A stretch of DNA of 64,000 nt from Croceibacterium_A sp044506885 (GTDB lineage: Bacteria; Pseudomonadota; Alphaproteobacteria; Sphingomonadales; Sphingomonadaceae), in contig JBIQKC010000010.1 in the NCBI GenBank assembly GCA_044506885.1, positions 1 through 64,000 on the forward strand, given 5' to 3'. Positions 34,109-43,079 of the stretch are shown here, piece by piece (positions within the stretch are counted from its first letter, which is position 1; every line of letters begins with the position of its first letter). The notes below the pieces were generated by a model that was not told the origin of the DNA, did not search any database, and worked only from the letters and a program-made list of their open reading frames with translations. The translations under genes were made by a program, and so were the position numbers.

Positions 34109-34133
34109 GGTGCCCGCACTGGGCGCCTTTTTT
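34109..34133 (+). terminator. Terminator-like hairpin in the rplU leader (possible attenuator)
   Basis: GGTGCCC-GCACT-GGGCGCC followed by six T. The stem has seven pairs with one G-T pair. It lies between the promoter and the rplU start, about 60 bases before the ATG, so it can only act as an attenuator or leader structure for rplU-rpmA, or terminate transcripts from upstream. Confidence 0.55.
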
Positions 34134-34192
34134 GTCGTTTGCGTGGTTCGAGCCGCGCTGCGACAGCAAGATACGAAACGGAATTGAAGGCC

Positions 34193-34774
34193 ATGTTCGC
34201 AGTCGTGCGCACGGGCGGCAAGCAATATCGCGTAGCCGCCGGAGACAAGATCGCGGTCGAGAAGCTGGCGGGTGAAGCCGGCGACACGATCACGCTGGGC
34301 GATGTCCTGCTCGCGGGCGAGGGCGATACGCTGGCCGACGCCGGCAAGGTCAAGGTTTCGGCCGAGATCATCGCCCAGGCGAAGAGCGAGAAGGTGGTCG
34401 TCTTCAAGAAGCGCCGCCGCCACAACTATCGCCGCAAGGCCGGTCACCGCCAGCAGATGACCCTGCTGCGCATCGTTCAGGTCGGCGATTCGAAGGCGGA
34501 AAAGGCCGCGCCGAAGAAGGAAACCGCTCCCAAGCCTGCCCCGAGCAAGGCCGAGGGGGTGGAAACGGCTCCGAAGGCCGAACCCAAGGCGAAGGCTGCC
34601 GAACCCGCCAAGGGTGTCGACGTGGCGAAGGAAACCAAGGCCAAGAAGGCGGAGCCGGTGAAGAAGGCCGCGACCGCCGCCAAGGCCGACGAGAAGCCCG
34701 CTGCCGAGAAGAAGCCGGCCGCGAAGAAGGCTCCGGCCAAAAAGGCCGCCAAAGACACCGACGCCAAGAAGTAA
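34193..34774 (+). CDS. rplU: 50S ribosomal protein L21 with long basic tail
   Basis: 193 residues. The first 103 or so are standard L21 (MFAVVRTGGKQYRVAAGDKI, then KKRRRHNYRRKAGHRQQMTLLRI). The last 90 residues are a low-complexity Lys/Ala/Glu/Pro extension ending in AAKDTDAKK, nearly doubling the protein. Such tails are known in some alphaproteobacteria and are probably disordered and RNA-contacting. It is followed by rpmA in the same transcript. Confidence 0.95.
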   Translation: MFAVVRTGGKQYRVAAGDKIAVEKLAGEAGDTITLGDVLLAGEGDTLADAGKVKVSAEIIAQAKSEKVVVFKKRRRHNYRRKAGHRQQMTLLRIVQVGDSKAEKAAPKKETAPKPAPSKAEGVETAPKAEPKAKAAEPAKGVDVAKETKAKKAEPVKKAATAAKADEKPAAEKKPAAKKAPAKKAAKDTDAKK

Positions 34775-34787
34775 GAGGTAGTTCGAG

Positions 34788-35057
34788 ATGGCACACAAGA
34801 AAGCAGGCGGCAGTTCGCGCAACGGTCGCGATTCGGCTGGCCGTCGCCTCGGCGTGAAGAAGTTCGGCGGTCAGGACGTGATCGGCGGCAACATCATCGT
34901 GCGCCAGCGCGGCACCAGGTTCTATCCGGGCTCCAACGTCGGCATGGGCAAGGACCATACCCTGTTCGCGCTCGCCGCGGGCCGCGTGCGATTCCACGAT
35001 GGCAAGCAGGGCCGCAAGTACGTGTCGGTAGACATGATGGCACAGGCAGCCGAATAA
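34788..35057 (+). CDS. rpmA: 50S ribosomal protein L27
   Basis: 89 residues. The N-terminus MAHKKAGGSSRNGRDSAGRR is the conserved peptide that reaches the peptidyl-transferase centre. The QRGTRFYPGSNVGMGKDHTL segment is also standard. It lies 13 bases after rplU and is followed by a strong terminator at 35123-35153. Confidence 0.97.
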   Translation: MAHKKAGGSSRNGRDSAGRRLGVKKFGGQDVIGGNIIVRQRGTRFYPGSNVGMGKDHTLFALAAGRVRFHDGKQGRKYVSVDMMAQAAE

Positions 35058-35122
35058 CCGGATGACTCAAGGACAGGGTCATCCACCGGGATGGCCCGCC
35101 GGACCCGAAGTCCGGACGTCGA

Positions 35123-35153
35123 GGGAGATGGGGCCAGCCCGTCTCCCTTTTTT
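35123..35153 (+). terminator. Rho-independent terminator of rplU-rpmA
   Basis: GGGAGA paired with TCTCCC and an inner GGG/CCC pair round CCAG, followed by six T. It begins 65 bases after the rpmA stop. Confidence 0.85.
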
Positions 35154-35228
35154 CGTCTCCCTCGCAAAACGGGCGTCATAAAGTCCGGCCATTGGTCGGG
35201 CGGCGGGGCGTCGGAAAGGAGAGAGACG

Positions 35229-35777
35229 ATGTTCCTGCGTACCGAGCGGCTGTTCCTGCGCCCCGCGTGGCTCGAGGATGCCCCCGAGCTGACCCGCGCC
35301 ATCGGGCACGAGCCGGTGGTGCGCATGCTCGCGCGCGCGCCCTGGCCCTATACCGAGGACGATGCGCGCGCATGGATGGAAGCTCCGCGCGATCCTCTGC
35401 TGCCGAGCCTGCTGGTCACCCTGCCCGACGAGGGCGGACGGATCGTCGGTGGTTGCGGATTGCATCGGGGCGAGAGCGAGACCGAGGCCGGATACTGGAT
35501 CGAACCCGGCTCGTGGGGCCGGGGCTATGCGACCGAGGCGCTGCGCGGCCTGCTGTCGCTGGCGCGGGCCGCCGGGCATCGCAACGTGATCGGCCGTCAC
35601 GCGGCGGACAACCCGGCCTCGGGCCGCGTGCTGCGCAAGGCGGGCTTCCGCCCCACAGGCCGCAGTCGGCCGTTCCGCAGCCTTGGACGCAAGGCCGATG
35701 TCGAAGCGCCGGAATATGCGATCGAGCTCGGACAAGTGGACGGTCCGCGCGACGCACCGATGCCGAAAGCGGCGTAA
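35229..35777 (+). CDS. GNAT family N-acetyltransferase
   Basis: 182 residues, of the RimJ/RimL-like acetyltransferase type. The N-terminus (MFLRTERLFLRPAWLEDAPEL) and the acetyl-CoA-binding segment (GYWIEPGSWGRGYATEALRG) are clear, followed by HRNVIGRHAADNPASGRVLRKAGF. ATG 35229 follows GGAGAGA. The target is unknown. It stands alone after the rpmA terminator. Confidence 0.85.
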   Translation: MFLRTERLFLRPAWLEDAPELTRAIGHEPVVRMLARAPWPYTEDDARAWMEAPRDPLLPSLLVTLPDEGGRIVGGCGLHRGESETEAGYWIEPGSWGRGYATEALRGLLSLARAAGHRNVIGRHAADNPASGRVLRKAGFRPTGRSRPFRSLGRKADVEAPEYAIELGQVDGPRDAPMPKAA

Positions 35778-35795
35778 TGGATGTGGTGTGTGGTC

Positions 35796-36452
35796 TCAGG
35801 CGTGATCCGGAGGCCCGCCTCGCGCGATCGTCGCCAGCGGATTGGGCGTGGGATTGGCCACGCGTTTCAGGCGGCTGTGGTCGCGGTGCCGGAACAGTTC
35901 CTCGGCGCCGCGCACGCGCAGCATGGTGTCCTGCAAATAGCTCCACGATCCGTCGGCGTGGAAAGTGACGTCGATCGTATAGGATTCGGTGGTGAAAGCC
36001 TGTTCGAGGAAGAAGGTCGAGCAGATGCCGTATTCGGTGCTGCCGCGTTCGGCCTTGAGCGTCAATCTGGTGGCGTCGGGCTTCGCGTGTCCGGCCGCCA
36101 GTGCGGTTTGCCCGCGCGGGATCGCCAGCGACTGGAGGATGAGCCCGGTCGCCGGCTCGTAGAGCCAGAAGCCGACCTGATCGTGGAACGTGATGTCTTC
36201 CTCGCGCGTGTTGATGTGCTGGTGATAGCGCAGGCCATAGAACAGTTGCGGCCCGTTGGCCTGCGGATCAATCGGCTCCATCACGATCCGCTCGTAAAAC
36301 GCGCGGGTATCGGGCCCTTCGGCCTTAGGGGCCACGTCCACGCCGTGCAGACCCTCCCACACCCCCGCGAGGCGGCGGAGCGGGCCGAGGTTGTTCAGTG
36401 TTTCGGGGTCGACGTTCTCGGGCTCGGTGAAGATGTCGTCGGGGATGTCCAC
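35796..36452 (-). CDS. Nitrobindin-like haem-binding beta-barrel protein
   Basis: 218 residues from a GTG at 36452. It has the family's LRRLAGVWEGLHGVD opening (G-x-W-x-G), the FYGLRYHQHINTREEDITFHDQVGFWLYEP beta-strand pair, and later AIPRGQTALAAGHA and YLQDTMLRVRG. It is a FABP-like (THAP4/DUF1794) fold that can bind haem or fatty ligands. An out-of-frame ATG sits beside the GTG, so GTG is the likely start. It is adjacent to a metal-hydrolase gene in the same direction. Confidence 0.75.
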   Translation of the reverse strand: MDIPDDIFTEPENVDPETLNNLGPLRRLAGVWEGLHGVDVAPKAEGPDTRAFYERIVMEPIDPQANGPQLFYGLRYHQHINTREEDITFHDQVGFWLYEPATGLILQSLAIPRGQTALAAGHAKPDATRLTLKAERGSTEYGICSTFFLEQAFTTESYTIDVTFHADGSWSYLQDTMLRVRGAEELFRHRDHSRLKRVANPTPNPLATIARGGPPDHA

Positions 36453-36475
36453 GACATGCCTGATAGCGCCTTGCC

Positions 36476-37348
36476 CTAGGGCGTGGGAAGCACCGCCGCT
36501 GCATAGTCGCTGTCGTACGTGCGGATCAGCGCGCGGTCGTCCTGGTTCCACGGGTGGAAGCCGGGCAGGAAGTAGGCGCACCATGCCGGGAACACCCGCC
36601 TGAGCGCACCCGGATTGCCGACCAGATACCACGTCAGCCGCGCCTTCGCCTTCCAGCCCACGATGCCGTCCTGCGCCAGCAGCTCGCAGGCGTCGACGAA
36701 GCGGTTGACGATGAAGTTGCGGGTGACGACCAGCATCAGCAGGCTCTTCACCTTCCACCGCTTCCACCGGCTCCAGTCCTTCGTCGCGTGGAGCCAGGTG
36801 TCGTAGGCGACGCCCTTGTGCTCGATCTCCTCGACCGCGTGCCAGCGCCACAGTTCGGCCTGCTCCGCGCTCGAACCGACGAAGTGTTCCGGATGGGCCA
36901 GGAACTCGTGCGCGAACATGGCGGTGAAGTGCTCCAGCGCTATCGTCACCGCCAGCCACGCCGGCTTCGGACGGGCGTAGACGTCGGCCACCAGCCGTTC
37001 GACCCGTGCATCGATGCCGCGCATGTCGTAGCCGGCCCGTTCGGCGGCGCGGTTGAAGGCGAGGTGCTCGCGGGTGTGGTTGATCTCCTGCTTGACGAAG
37101 GCCCGGATCTCGGCCGCCAGCGGGGGCGGCGCGTCGTCGCGGAAGGCCTTCACCGAATCGATGAACAACGCCTCGCCCCTGGGGAAGGTGGCCGAAAGCG
37201 CGTTGAACCATGCGGTCGCGACGGGATCGCCGGCCCACCATCGGCCCTGCGGCTCGTCACGGCCGAACCGCCGGTCGCGCACGACGATAGCGGGCGTCTT
37301 GCCCGTGGCTGGCTGCCCTTCTAGGGCGAATGCGGCTGGTGCGTTCAT
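36476..37348 (-). CDS. Predicted metal-dependent hydrolase (PF10118 type)
   Basis: 290 residues. It has two helical metal-ligand segments: KQEINHTREHLAFN and ALEHFTAMFAHEFLAH, then WRWHAVEEIEHKGVAYD. These His/Glu pairs are the pattern of the predicted metal-dependent hydrolase family, related to di-iron four-helix proteins. The substrate is unknown. It is divergent from a TetR gene with a gap of only 28 bases, which suggests control by that TetR protein. Confidence 0.8.
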   Translation of the reverse strand: MNAPAAFALEGQPATGKTPAIVVRDRRFGRDEPQGRWWAGDPVATAWFNALSATFPRGEALFIDSVKAFRDDAPPPLAAEIRAFVKQEINHTREHLAFNRAAERAGYDMRGIDARVERLVADVYARPKPAWLAVTIALEHFTAMFAHEFLAHPEHFVGSSAEQAELWRWHAVEEIEHKGVAYDTWLHATKDWSRWKRWKVKSLLMLVVTRNFIVNRFVDACELLAQDGIVGWKAKARLTWYLVGNPGALRRVFPAWCAYFLPGFHPWNQDDRALIRTYDSDYAAAVLPTP

Positions 37349-37376
37349 GCACGGAAGGTGGATATAACTTACATCA

Positions 37377-37994
37377 ATGTCAATTAAGAAACGGCTCCCG
37401 CCCGAAGAAAGCCGTCGCGCCGCGCTCGAGGCGGCGCGCGCCCTGCTGATCGAGGCGGGCCCCCAGGCGGTGACGCTGAAGGCCGTCGCCGCGCGAATCG
37501 GCCGCACCCACGCCAACCTGCTGCACCATTTCGGTTCGGCGGTGGAACTGCAACGCGCGCTGGCCGGGCATCTGGCCAGAACGGTGTGCGAATCGATCGG
37601 CGAGGCGGTGGAGGCCACCCGTGCGGGGATCGGCTCCCCGCGCGAAGTGGTGGACCTGACATTCGACGCCTTCGGCCGGGAAGGCGGCGGGGCGCTGGCC
37701 AGCTGGATGCTGCTGACCGGCAACGAGAATGCGCTCGACCCGATTGTGGAGGCGATTCACGCGCTGGTCGACGATCTCCACCCGGAGGAACTGGCGCACG
37801 AGGTCCGGCAAAGGATGCACGAGACCACGCTGGCCCTGGTCCTGCTCGCTCTCGGCGACGCGCTGCTGGGAGAGCGGCTGGCCGGCTCGCTCAGCGTCGA
37901 TCGCGAAACCGCGCGCGACCGCGCCGAAGCGATGGTGGTCGCCTCGTTCCTCGAAACCGGCGACCTCGCTCCCGAGAGCTGGAACAGGGTCTAG
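37377..37994 (+). CDS. TetR family regulator
   Basis: 205 residues. The HTH is in AVTLKAVAARIGRTHANLLHHFGSAVEL, typical for TetR, followed by a helical ligand-binding domain. ATG 37377 is 28 bases from the divergent metal-hydrolase start, so the shared AT-rich gap (37349-37376) must hold its operator. Its TAG stop is the first triplet of the hairpin repeat 37992-38137. Confidence 0.85.
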   Translation: MSIKKRLPPEESRRAALEAARALLIEAGPQAVTLKAVAARIGRTHANLLHHFGSAVELQRALAGHLARTVCESIGEAVEATRAGIGSPREVVDLTFDAFGREGGGALASWMLLTGNENALDPIVEAIHALVDDLHPEELAHEVRQRMHETTLALVLLALGDALLGERLAGSLSVDRETARDRAEAMVVASFLETGDLAPESWNRV

Positions 37995-38137
37995 GCTGTA
38001 TCGACATTCAGAAGATGACGAGCCGAAAATGGTGGTTTTCCGTGACCCGGAGCGGAGCGTGCTTTCGGCACGTGAGCACCGGAAGCGCGGAAAGCCGCCA
38101 TTTGCAGGCCGTCAGAGCTGAATGGCGATACAGCCTA
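37992..38137. repeat. 146-bp long-hairpin repeat supplying both flanking stop codons
   Basis: The terminal arms 37992-38011 (TAGGCTGTATCGACATTCAG) and 38118-38137 are complementary at 19 of 20 positions. Inner parts also pair (TGACG...TTTTCCG with CGGAAAG...CGTCA), as do CGTGC/GCACG near the centre, so the whole element folds as one long hairpin. The terminal TAG on each strand is the stop codon of the convergent TetR and amidohydrolase genes. Confidence 0.8.
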
Positions 38138-39826
38138 ACGCCCCGGCGCGTCGGCGGCGCGTTCGCCGCGGTTGCCGCCCGCGTCGTAGACCTTGATCCC
38201 GCCGATCCAGGTTTCGAGCACGCGGATGTCGCGGATCGCGTCGGCATTGGCCATCAGCGGGTCGGTGTCGAGGACGAGGAAGTCCGCCCGCTGGCCCGGT
38301 TCGAGGCGGCCGAAACGTTCCTCGGCGAAAGCGGCGAAAGCACCACCGGCGGTATAGGCGGCGAGCGCCTGTTCGCGAGTGACGATTTCCTGCGGTTGCC
38401 ACCCCCCGGCGGGCTGTTCGGCGGCGTCCTGCCGGCTGATCGCGGCGGCGATGCCGGCGAAGGGCTCGGGCGCTTCGACGGGCGCGTCGGAGCCGAAGGC
38501 GAGCGGAGCGCCGGCTTGCATGATCGAGCGCCAGGCATAGGCCCCCGAAAGTCGGTCGGGCCCCAGCCGCGCCTCGGCCATCAGCCGGTCGGACGTCTGG
38601 TGGACCGGCTGCATCGAGGCGATTGCGCCGTGGGCGCCGAAGCGGCGGATGTCGGCCGGATCGACGACCTGCGCATGCTCGATCCGCCAGCGCCGGTCGC
38701 CGGTATAGTCTTCCGACAGCTCCTCGATCGCGTCGAGCATCTCGGCATTGGCGGCATCGCCGATGGCGTGGACGGCGACCTGATAGCCTTCCATGCTCGC
38801 GCGGCTCATCACGTTGCGCAATTGCGTGCCGTTGATCAACGCCAGTCCGCGATTGCCGGGATCGTCGGCATAAGGCTGCTTGAGCAGCGCCCCGCGCGAG
38901 CCGAGCGCGCCGTCGAGCACCAGCTTGATGCCGTTGAGGCGCAGCCGGTCGTCATAGAGCCACTGCGTCGGGCCGGTGCCGCCGATCAGCAGCATTTCGG
39001 GCAGGCTCGCGGCATAGGAAACGATGCGGATGCGCAGCCGGCCGGCGTCTCCGGCGCGGCGGAAGGTCATCCAGTCTTCTATGCTGGCGCCCATGTCGGC
39101 GACGGTGGTCACGCCGCTGCGAACCAGCAGTTCCTGCGCCTCGTAAAGCGCCACGTCGCGGTCGGTGGCGCGGGGCGGGGGAACCTTCGAGCCGACGAGA
39201 TCCATCGCTGCGTCGACGAAGACGCCCGACGGCGCCCGCGAGCCCGGCAGGCGCTCGATCCGCCCGCCAGCCGGGTCGGCCGTCGTTTCGCTCACCCCGG
39301 ATATGGACATGGCGGCGCTGTTCGCCCAGCCGGCGTGGCCGTCGACGCGCTGGAGCCAGACCGGGCGGTCAGCCACGGCCCGGTCCAGTTCGGCCGCTGT
39401 CGGAAAGCGGCCGAGGCCCCATAGCTCCTGATTCCAGCCGCGCCCGACGATCCACGGCCGCTCCGGGTTCTCGGCGGCATAGGCGGTGATTCTTTCCAGC
39501 GCTTCGTCGAGCGAGCGGGTGTCCGACAGGTCCACCGAAAGCTGGGCTAGGCCGAGCGCCATGACATGGGCGTGCGAATCGATCAGCCCCGGAATCACCG
39601 TCCGCCCGCGTCCGTTCTCGCGAAAGTCGACTCGCTCGCTCGGCTCCTCGCGGCGTTGCAGCACCTCGACGATCCGGCCGTCGTCGTCGATCACCATCGC
39701 CGCGAAGCGCTTGACCGTGCCGTCGCGCTCGAAGGTCATGCCGTTGACGTTGTCGATCAGCGTATCCGCCAGCGCGGCGGAGGGCAGCAGCGCGGCCAGA
39801 GCGGCGATTGCGGGGGCGAACCTCAT
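38135..39826 (-). CDS. Exported amidohydrolase (YtcJ-like)
   Basis: 563 residues. A signal peptide (FAPAIAALAALLPSAALA) precedes an amidohydrolase-3 domain: metal site DSHAHVMALG, later GIKLVLDGALGSRGALL, VHAIGDAAN, IEHAQVVDPADI and FGSDAPVEAPEPFAGI. The family hydrolyses amide or related bonds of small substrates; here it would act outside the cytoplasm. The ATG overlaps the stop of the oxidoreductase gene upstream. The stop codon lies inside the repeat element. Confidence 0.86.
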   Translation of the reverse strand: MRFAPAIAALAALLPSAALADTLIDNVNGMTFERDGTVKRFAAMVIDDDGRIVEVLQRREEPSERVDFRENGRGRTVIPGLIDSHAHVMALGLAQLSVDLSDTRSLDEALERITAYAAENPERPWIVGRGWNQELWGLGRFPTAAELDRAVADRPVWLQRVDGHAGWANSAAMSISGVSETTADPAGGRIERLPGSRAPSGVFVDAAMDLVGSKVPPPRATDRDVALYEAQELLVRSGVTTVADMGASIEDWMTFRRAGDAGRLRIRIVSYAASLPEMLLIGGTGPTQWLYDDRLRLNGIKLVLDGALGSRGALLKQPYADDPGNRGLALINGTQLRNVMSRASMEGYQVAVHAIGDAANAEMLDAIEELSEDYTGDRRWRIEHAQVVDPADIRRFGAHGAIASMQPVHQTSDRLMAEARLGPDRLSGAYAWRSIMQAGAPLAFGSDAPVEAPEPFAGIAAAISRQDAAEQPAGGWQPQEIVTREQALAAYTAGGAFAAFAEERFGRLEPGQRADFLVLDTDPLMANADAIRDIRVLETWIGGIKVYDAGGNRGERAADAPGR

Positions 39827-40722
39827 TCGCCCGCCTCCGGCAAGTGGCGGATCAGCGCGCTGGTGTCCTGCCGCCCGCCGCCCGTCTCCTGCACTTCGGC
39901 ATAGAACCGGTCGACCAGTTCGGTGACCGGCAGCGGCAGCCCGTGCGCCGAGGCTTCCGCCATGGCGATGGCGAGGTCCTTGCGCATCCAGTCGATGGCG
40001 AAGCCGAAATCGAATTCGCCGCGCGCCATCGTCTCCCAGCGGTTCTCCATCTGCCAGCTCTGCGCCGCGCCGCCCGATACCGCTTCCAGCACCTTGTCCA
40101 TGTCGAGCCCGGCCGCCTGGGCGAAGCGCACCCCTTCGGACAGCGCGCCGAGCAGGCCGGCGATGCAGATCTGGTTGACCGCCTTGGTCGCCTGGCCCGA
40201 TCCGGCCGCACCGATGTGGACGATCCGCGCGGCATAGCTTTCCAGCAGCGGCCGCGCGCGCTCCATCGCTTCCGCAGCGCCGCCGCACATGATCGAAAGC
40301 TTGCCATTCTCCGCGCCCGCCTGTCCGCCTGAAACCGGCGCGTCGAGCGCCAGCACGCCGCGCCTCTCCGCTTCGTCGGCGATGCGCCGGGCGATGGCGG
40401 GGGAAACGGTGGTGTGATCGACGAACAGCGCTCCCGGCTCCATGGCCGCGAGCGCGCCGCTATCGCCCAGCACCACTTCGGCGAGATCGCGATCGTTGCC
40501 GACGCAGGTCAGCACTGCGTCCTGCCCGCGTGCCGCTTCGGTGGGACTCGGCGCTTGCGCCACGTCGAGCCCTTCGGCGGCGCGGCGTTCGCACCACGCC
40601 GCGGCGCGCGATGCGGTGCGGTTGTACACCGTGATCCGGTGCCCGGCGCGGGCGAGGTGGCCGGCCATCGGCGCGCCCATCACGCCGAGGCCGAGGAAGG
40701 CTATGTTCTTGCGTTCGGTCAT
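39823..40722 (-). CDS. NAD(P)-dependent beta-hydroxyacid dehydrogenase
   Basis: 299 residues, 3-hydroxyisobutyrate/tartronate-semialdehyde reductase family. The dinucleotide-binding motif is FLGLGVMGAPMAGHLARAG, the substrate loop is DAPVSGGQAGAENGKLSIMCGG, and the catalytic Lys is in GSGQATKAVNQI. ATG 40722 is favoured; the upstream extension is not family-like. It is co-transcribed with the amidohydrolase (4-base overlap). The substrate is unassigned. Confidence 0.88.
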   Translation of the reverse strand: MTERKNIAFLGLGVMGAPMAGHLARAGHRITVYNRTASRAAAWCERRAAEGLDVAQAPSPTEAARGQDAVLTCVGNDRDLAEVVLGDSGALAAMEPGALFVDHTTVSPAIARRIADEAERRGVLALDAPVSGGQAGAENGKLSIMCGGAAEAMERARPLLESYAARIVHIGAAGSGQATKAVNQICIAGLLGALSEGVRFAQAAGLDMDKVLEAVSGGAAQSWQMENRWETMARGEFDFGFAIDWMRKDLAIAMAEASAHGLPLPVTELVDRFYAEVQETGGGRQDTSALIRHLPEAGE

Positions 40723-40811
40723 CGCCTGCCAGTTGCCGCCTCGGGCTGCGCAAAGCAATCTTTGCCTGGGGCATTTCCCTTGGCCGGCGTTTTCGGTTAC
40801 GGCCCGCCGCC

Positions 40812-42062
40812 ATGACGGGGACGGGAACCATCGACGTGAGCGAGGAGGGCCAGACGCTCGACCTGGCCGATGTCCGGGCGGCGGCGCGGCGCATTCAGGA
40901 TGCGGTCGTGCGCACGCCGACCATGCACAGCAAGACGCTGTCGAAAATCACCGGCGCGGAAATCTGGCTCAAGTTCGAGAACCAGCAGTTCACCGCCGCC
41001 TACAAGGAGCGCGGCGCGCTCAACGCGCTGCTGCTGCTCGGCGATGAGCAGCGCGCGCGCGGAGTGATCGCGGCATCGGCCGGCAACCATGCGCAGGGTC
41101 TGTCCTATCACGGCAGCCGGCTCGGCGTTCCGGTCACCATCGTCATGCCGCGCACCACGCCGACGGTGAAGGTGATGCAGACCGAAGCCGTGGGCGGCAA
41201 GGTCGTGCTCGAAGGCGAGACTTACGACGAGGCCTATGCCTACGCCCGGAGCATGGAGCGGCAGCTCGGGCTGACGTTCGTCCATCCGTTCGACGACCCG
41301 ACGGTTGCGGCGGGGCAGGGCACTGTAGCGCTGGAGATGCTGGCCGACGCGCCCGAGATCGAAACGCTGGTGGTGCCGATCGGTGGCGGCGGGCTGATTT
41401 CGGGCATGGGCACGGTGGCCAAGGCGCAGACGCCCCCGGTCGAGGTGATCGGCGTGCAGCCGTCGCTGTTCCCGTCGATGTACTCGAAGATCAAGGGCGA
41501 TACGCTGCCCTGCGGCGGCGATACGCTGGCGGAAGGCGTGGCGGTGAAGGAGCCCGGCGTCTTCACCTCGCGCCTGGTCGAGCGGCTGGTGGACGACATC
41601 GTGCTGGTGACCGAGGCCGACCTGGAGAATGCGGTTTCGCTGCTGCTCCAGATCGAAAAGACCGTGGCGGAAGGGGCCGGCGCGGCCGGGCTCGCAGCGG
41701 TCATCGCCCACCGGGAGCGTTTTGCGGGGAAGAAGGTCGGCCTGGTCCTGACAGGCGGCAATATCGACACCCGCCTTCTCGCCAACGTGCTACTGCGCGA
41801 TCTCGCCCGTTCGGGCCGCCTCGCGCGCCTGCGGATCACGCTACAGGACCGGCCGGGCGCGCTGTTCAAGGTGATGCACGAGTTCGACGCGCACAACGTC
41901 AATATCCTCGAAATCTACCACCAGCGCATTTTCACCAACCTGCCGGCCAAGGGCCTCGTTACCGACATCGAGTGCGAGGCGCGCGACCGGGAGCAGATCG
42001 ACAAGCTGGTCGAGGCGCTGCGCGCGCGCGGCTATTCGATTAGCCACGTCGAGCTCAATTGA
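40812..42062 (+). CDS. ilvA: Threonine ammonia-lyase
   Basis: 416 residues. A PLP fold-type II catalytic domain carries the Lys at K65 (FTAAYKERGALN), the SAGNHAQGLSYHG loop and the glycine loop VVPIGGGGLISGMG. A C-terminal ACT domain follows (LRITLQDRPGALFKVMHEFDAHNVNILEIYHQR). It converts threonine to 2-oxobutanoate. This single-ACT form resembles the catabolic/TdcB-like alphaproteobacterial enzymes as well as short IlvA, so the symbol is tentative. Confidence 0.88.
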   Translation: MTGTGTIDVSEEGQTLDLADVRAAARRIQDAVVRTPTMHSKTLSKITGAEIWLKFENQQFTAAYKERGALNALLLLGDEQRARGVIAASAGNHAQGLSYHGSRLGVPVTIVMPRTTPTVKVMQTEAVGGKVVLEGETYDEAYAYARSMERQLGLTFVHPFDDPTVAAGQGTVALEMLADAPEIETLVVPIGGGGLISGMGTVAKAQTPPVEVIGVQPSLFPSMYSKIKGDTLPCGGDTLAEGVAVKEPGVFTSRLVERLVDDIVLVTEADLENAVSLLLQIEKTVAEGAGAAGLAAVIAHRERFAGKKVGLVLTGGNIDTRLLANVLLRDLARSGRLARLRITLQDRPGALFKVMHEFDAHNVNILEIYHQRIFTNLPAKGLVTDIECEARDREQIDKLVEALRARGYSISHVELN

Positions 42063-42214
42063 CCCGATACGGGGCGATCCGCCCTGTTGCGGGTGCGGAT
42101 GTGGAAAAAGATCGCTGCCATCCACCGAAATTGTAGTTAATGGTATTCCTGCAAGCCCCGCCGCCGACGTAGCTTGCGAACCGCGCTCCATCGGACTGAG
42201 GATTCTGGCACGAC

Positions 42215-43066
42215 GTGACGACATCGGTTCGCTTTCCCCGCTTTTTCGTGACGAGCCCCGCGCCGTGTCCGTATCTGGCGGGCAAGACGGAGCGGAAAGT
42301 CTTCACGGAACTGAAGGGCGCGCATGCGGAAGCGTTGAACGACGCGCTCGGCCGGATCGGCTTCCGCCGCAGCCAGACGGTCGCCTATCGCCCCAGCTGC
42401 CTCGATTGCCGGGCCTGCGTTTCGGTGCGCGTGGCGGCGGCGGAGTTCGTTCCTTCCAGCGCACAGCGCCGCAACATGCGCCGCAACGACGATCTCGTCG
42501 TCAGCGAATGCCGCCCTTGGGCGACGGCCGAACAGTTCGATCTGTTGCAGCGCTATCTCGGAAAACGCCACCCCGGCGGCGGCATGGCCGCGATGGACGA
42601 GATCGACTACGCCGACATGGTGGAACATACCGCCGTGTCGAGCTTTGTCGTTGAATACAGGGAACCTTCCGCCGATGGAGAGCCGGGCCGCCTGATCGGC
42701 GCCTGTCTCACCGACCGGCAGGGGGACGGGTTGTCGATGATCTACAGTTTCTACGACCCGGAACACGAGGCGCGAACCGGGCTTGGGAACTTCATCATTC
42801 TCGATCATATCCGCCGCGCCGCCGAAGCCGGATTGCCTTATGTCTATCTCGGCTACTGGGTCGCCGGATCGCAGCGGATGCAATACAAGATCCGCTACCG
42901 CCCGCTCGAACGGCTGGGACCGGCCGGCTGGCGGCGGTTCACCGATGCCGAGCAGGCCGAACTCATCGCCCGCGTCTCCGCCACCCGCCGCGAAGACGTG
43001 CCGTGCGTCGGCGGCGGCAGCAAAGACGGCGCGCCCGGCGGCCAGAAGCAGTACAAGCTCGCCTGA
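42215..43066 (+). CDS. bpt: Aspartate/glutamate leucyltransferase (N-end rule)
   Basis: 283 residues from GTG 42215. It attaches leucine from Leu-tRNA to proteins with N-terminal Asp or Glu, marking them for ClpAP degradation. Typical features are FFVTSPAPCPYLAGKTERKVFTEL in pieces, FRRSQTVAYRPSCLDCRACVSVRV, the FYDPEHEARTGLGNFIILDHIRRA acyltransferase segment and YVYLGYWVAGSQRMQYK. The gene is followed 13 bases later by tamA in the same direction. Confidence 0.92.
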   Translation: MTTSVRFPRFFVTSPAPCPYLAGKTERKVFTELKGAHAEALNDALGRIGFRRSQTVAYRPSCLDCRACVSVRVAAAEFVPSSAQRRNMRRNDDLVVSECRPWATAEQFDLLQRYLGKRHPGGGMAAMDEIDYADMVEHTAVSSFVVEYREPSADGEPGRLIGACLTDRQGDGLSMIYSFYDPEHEARTGLGNFIILDHIRRAAEAGLPYVYLGYWVAGSQRMQYKIRYRPLERLGPAGWRRFTDAEQAELIARVSATRREDVPCVGGGSKDGAPGGQKQYKLA

Positions 43067-43079
43067 CGGGACTTCCGGA

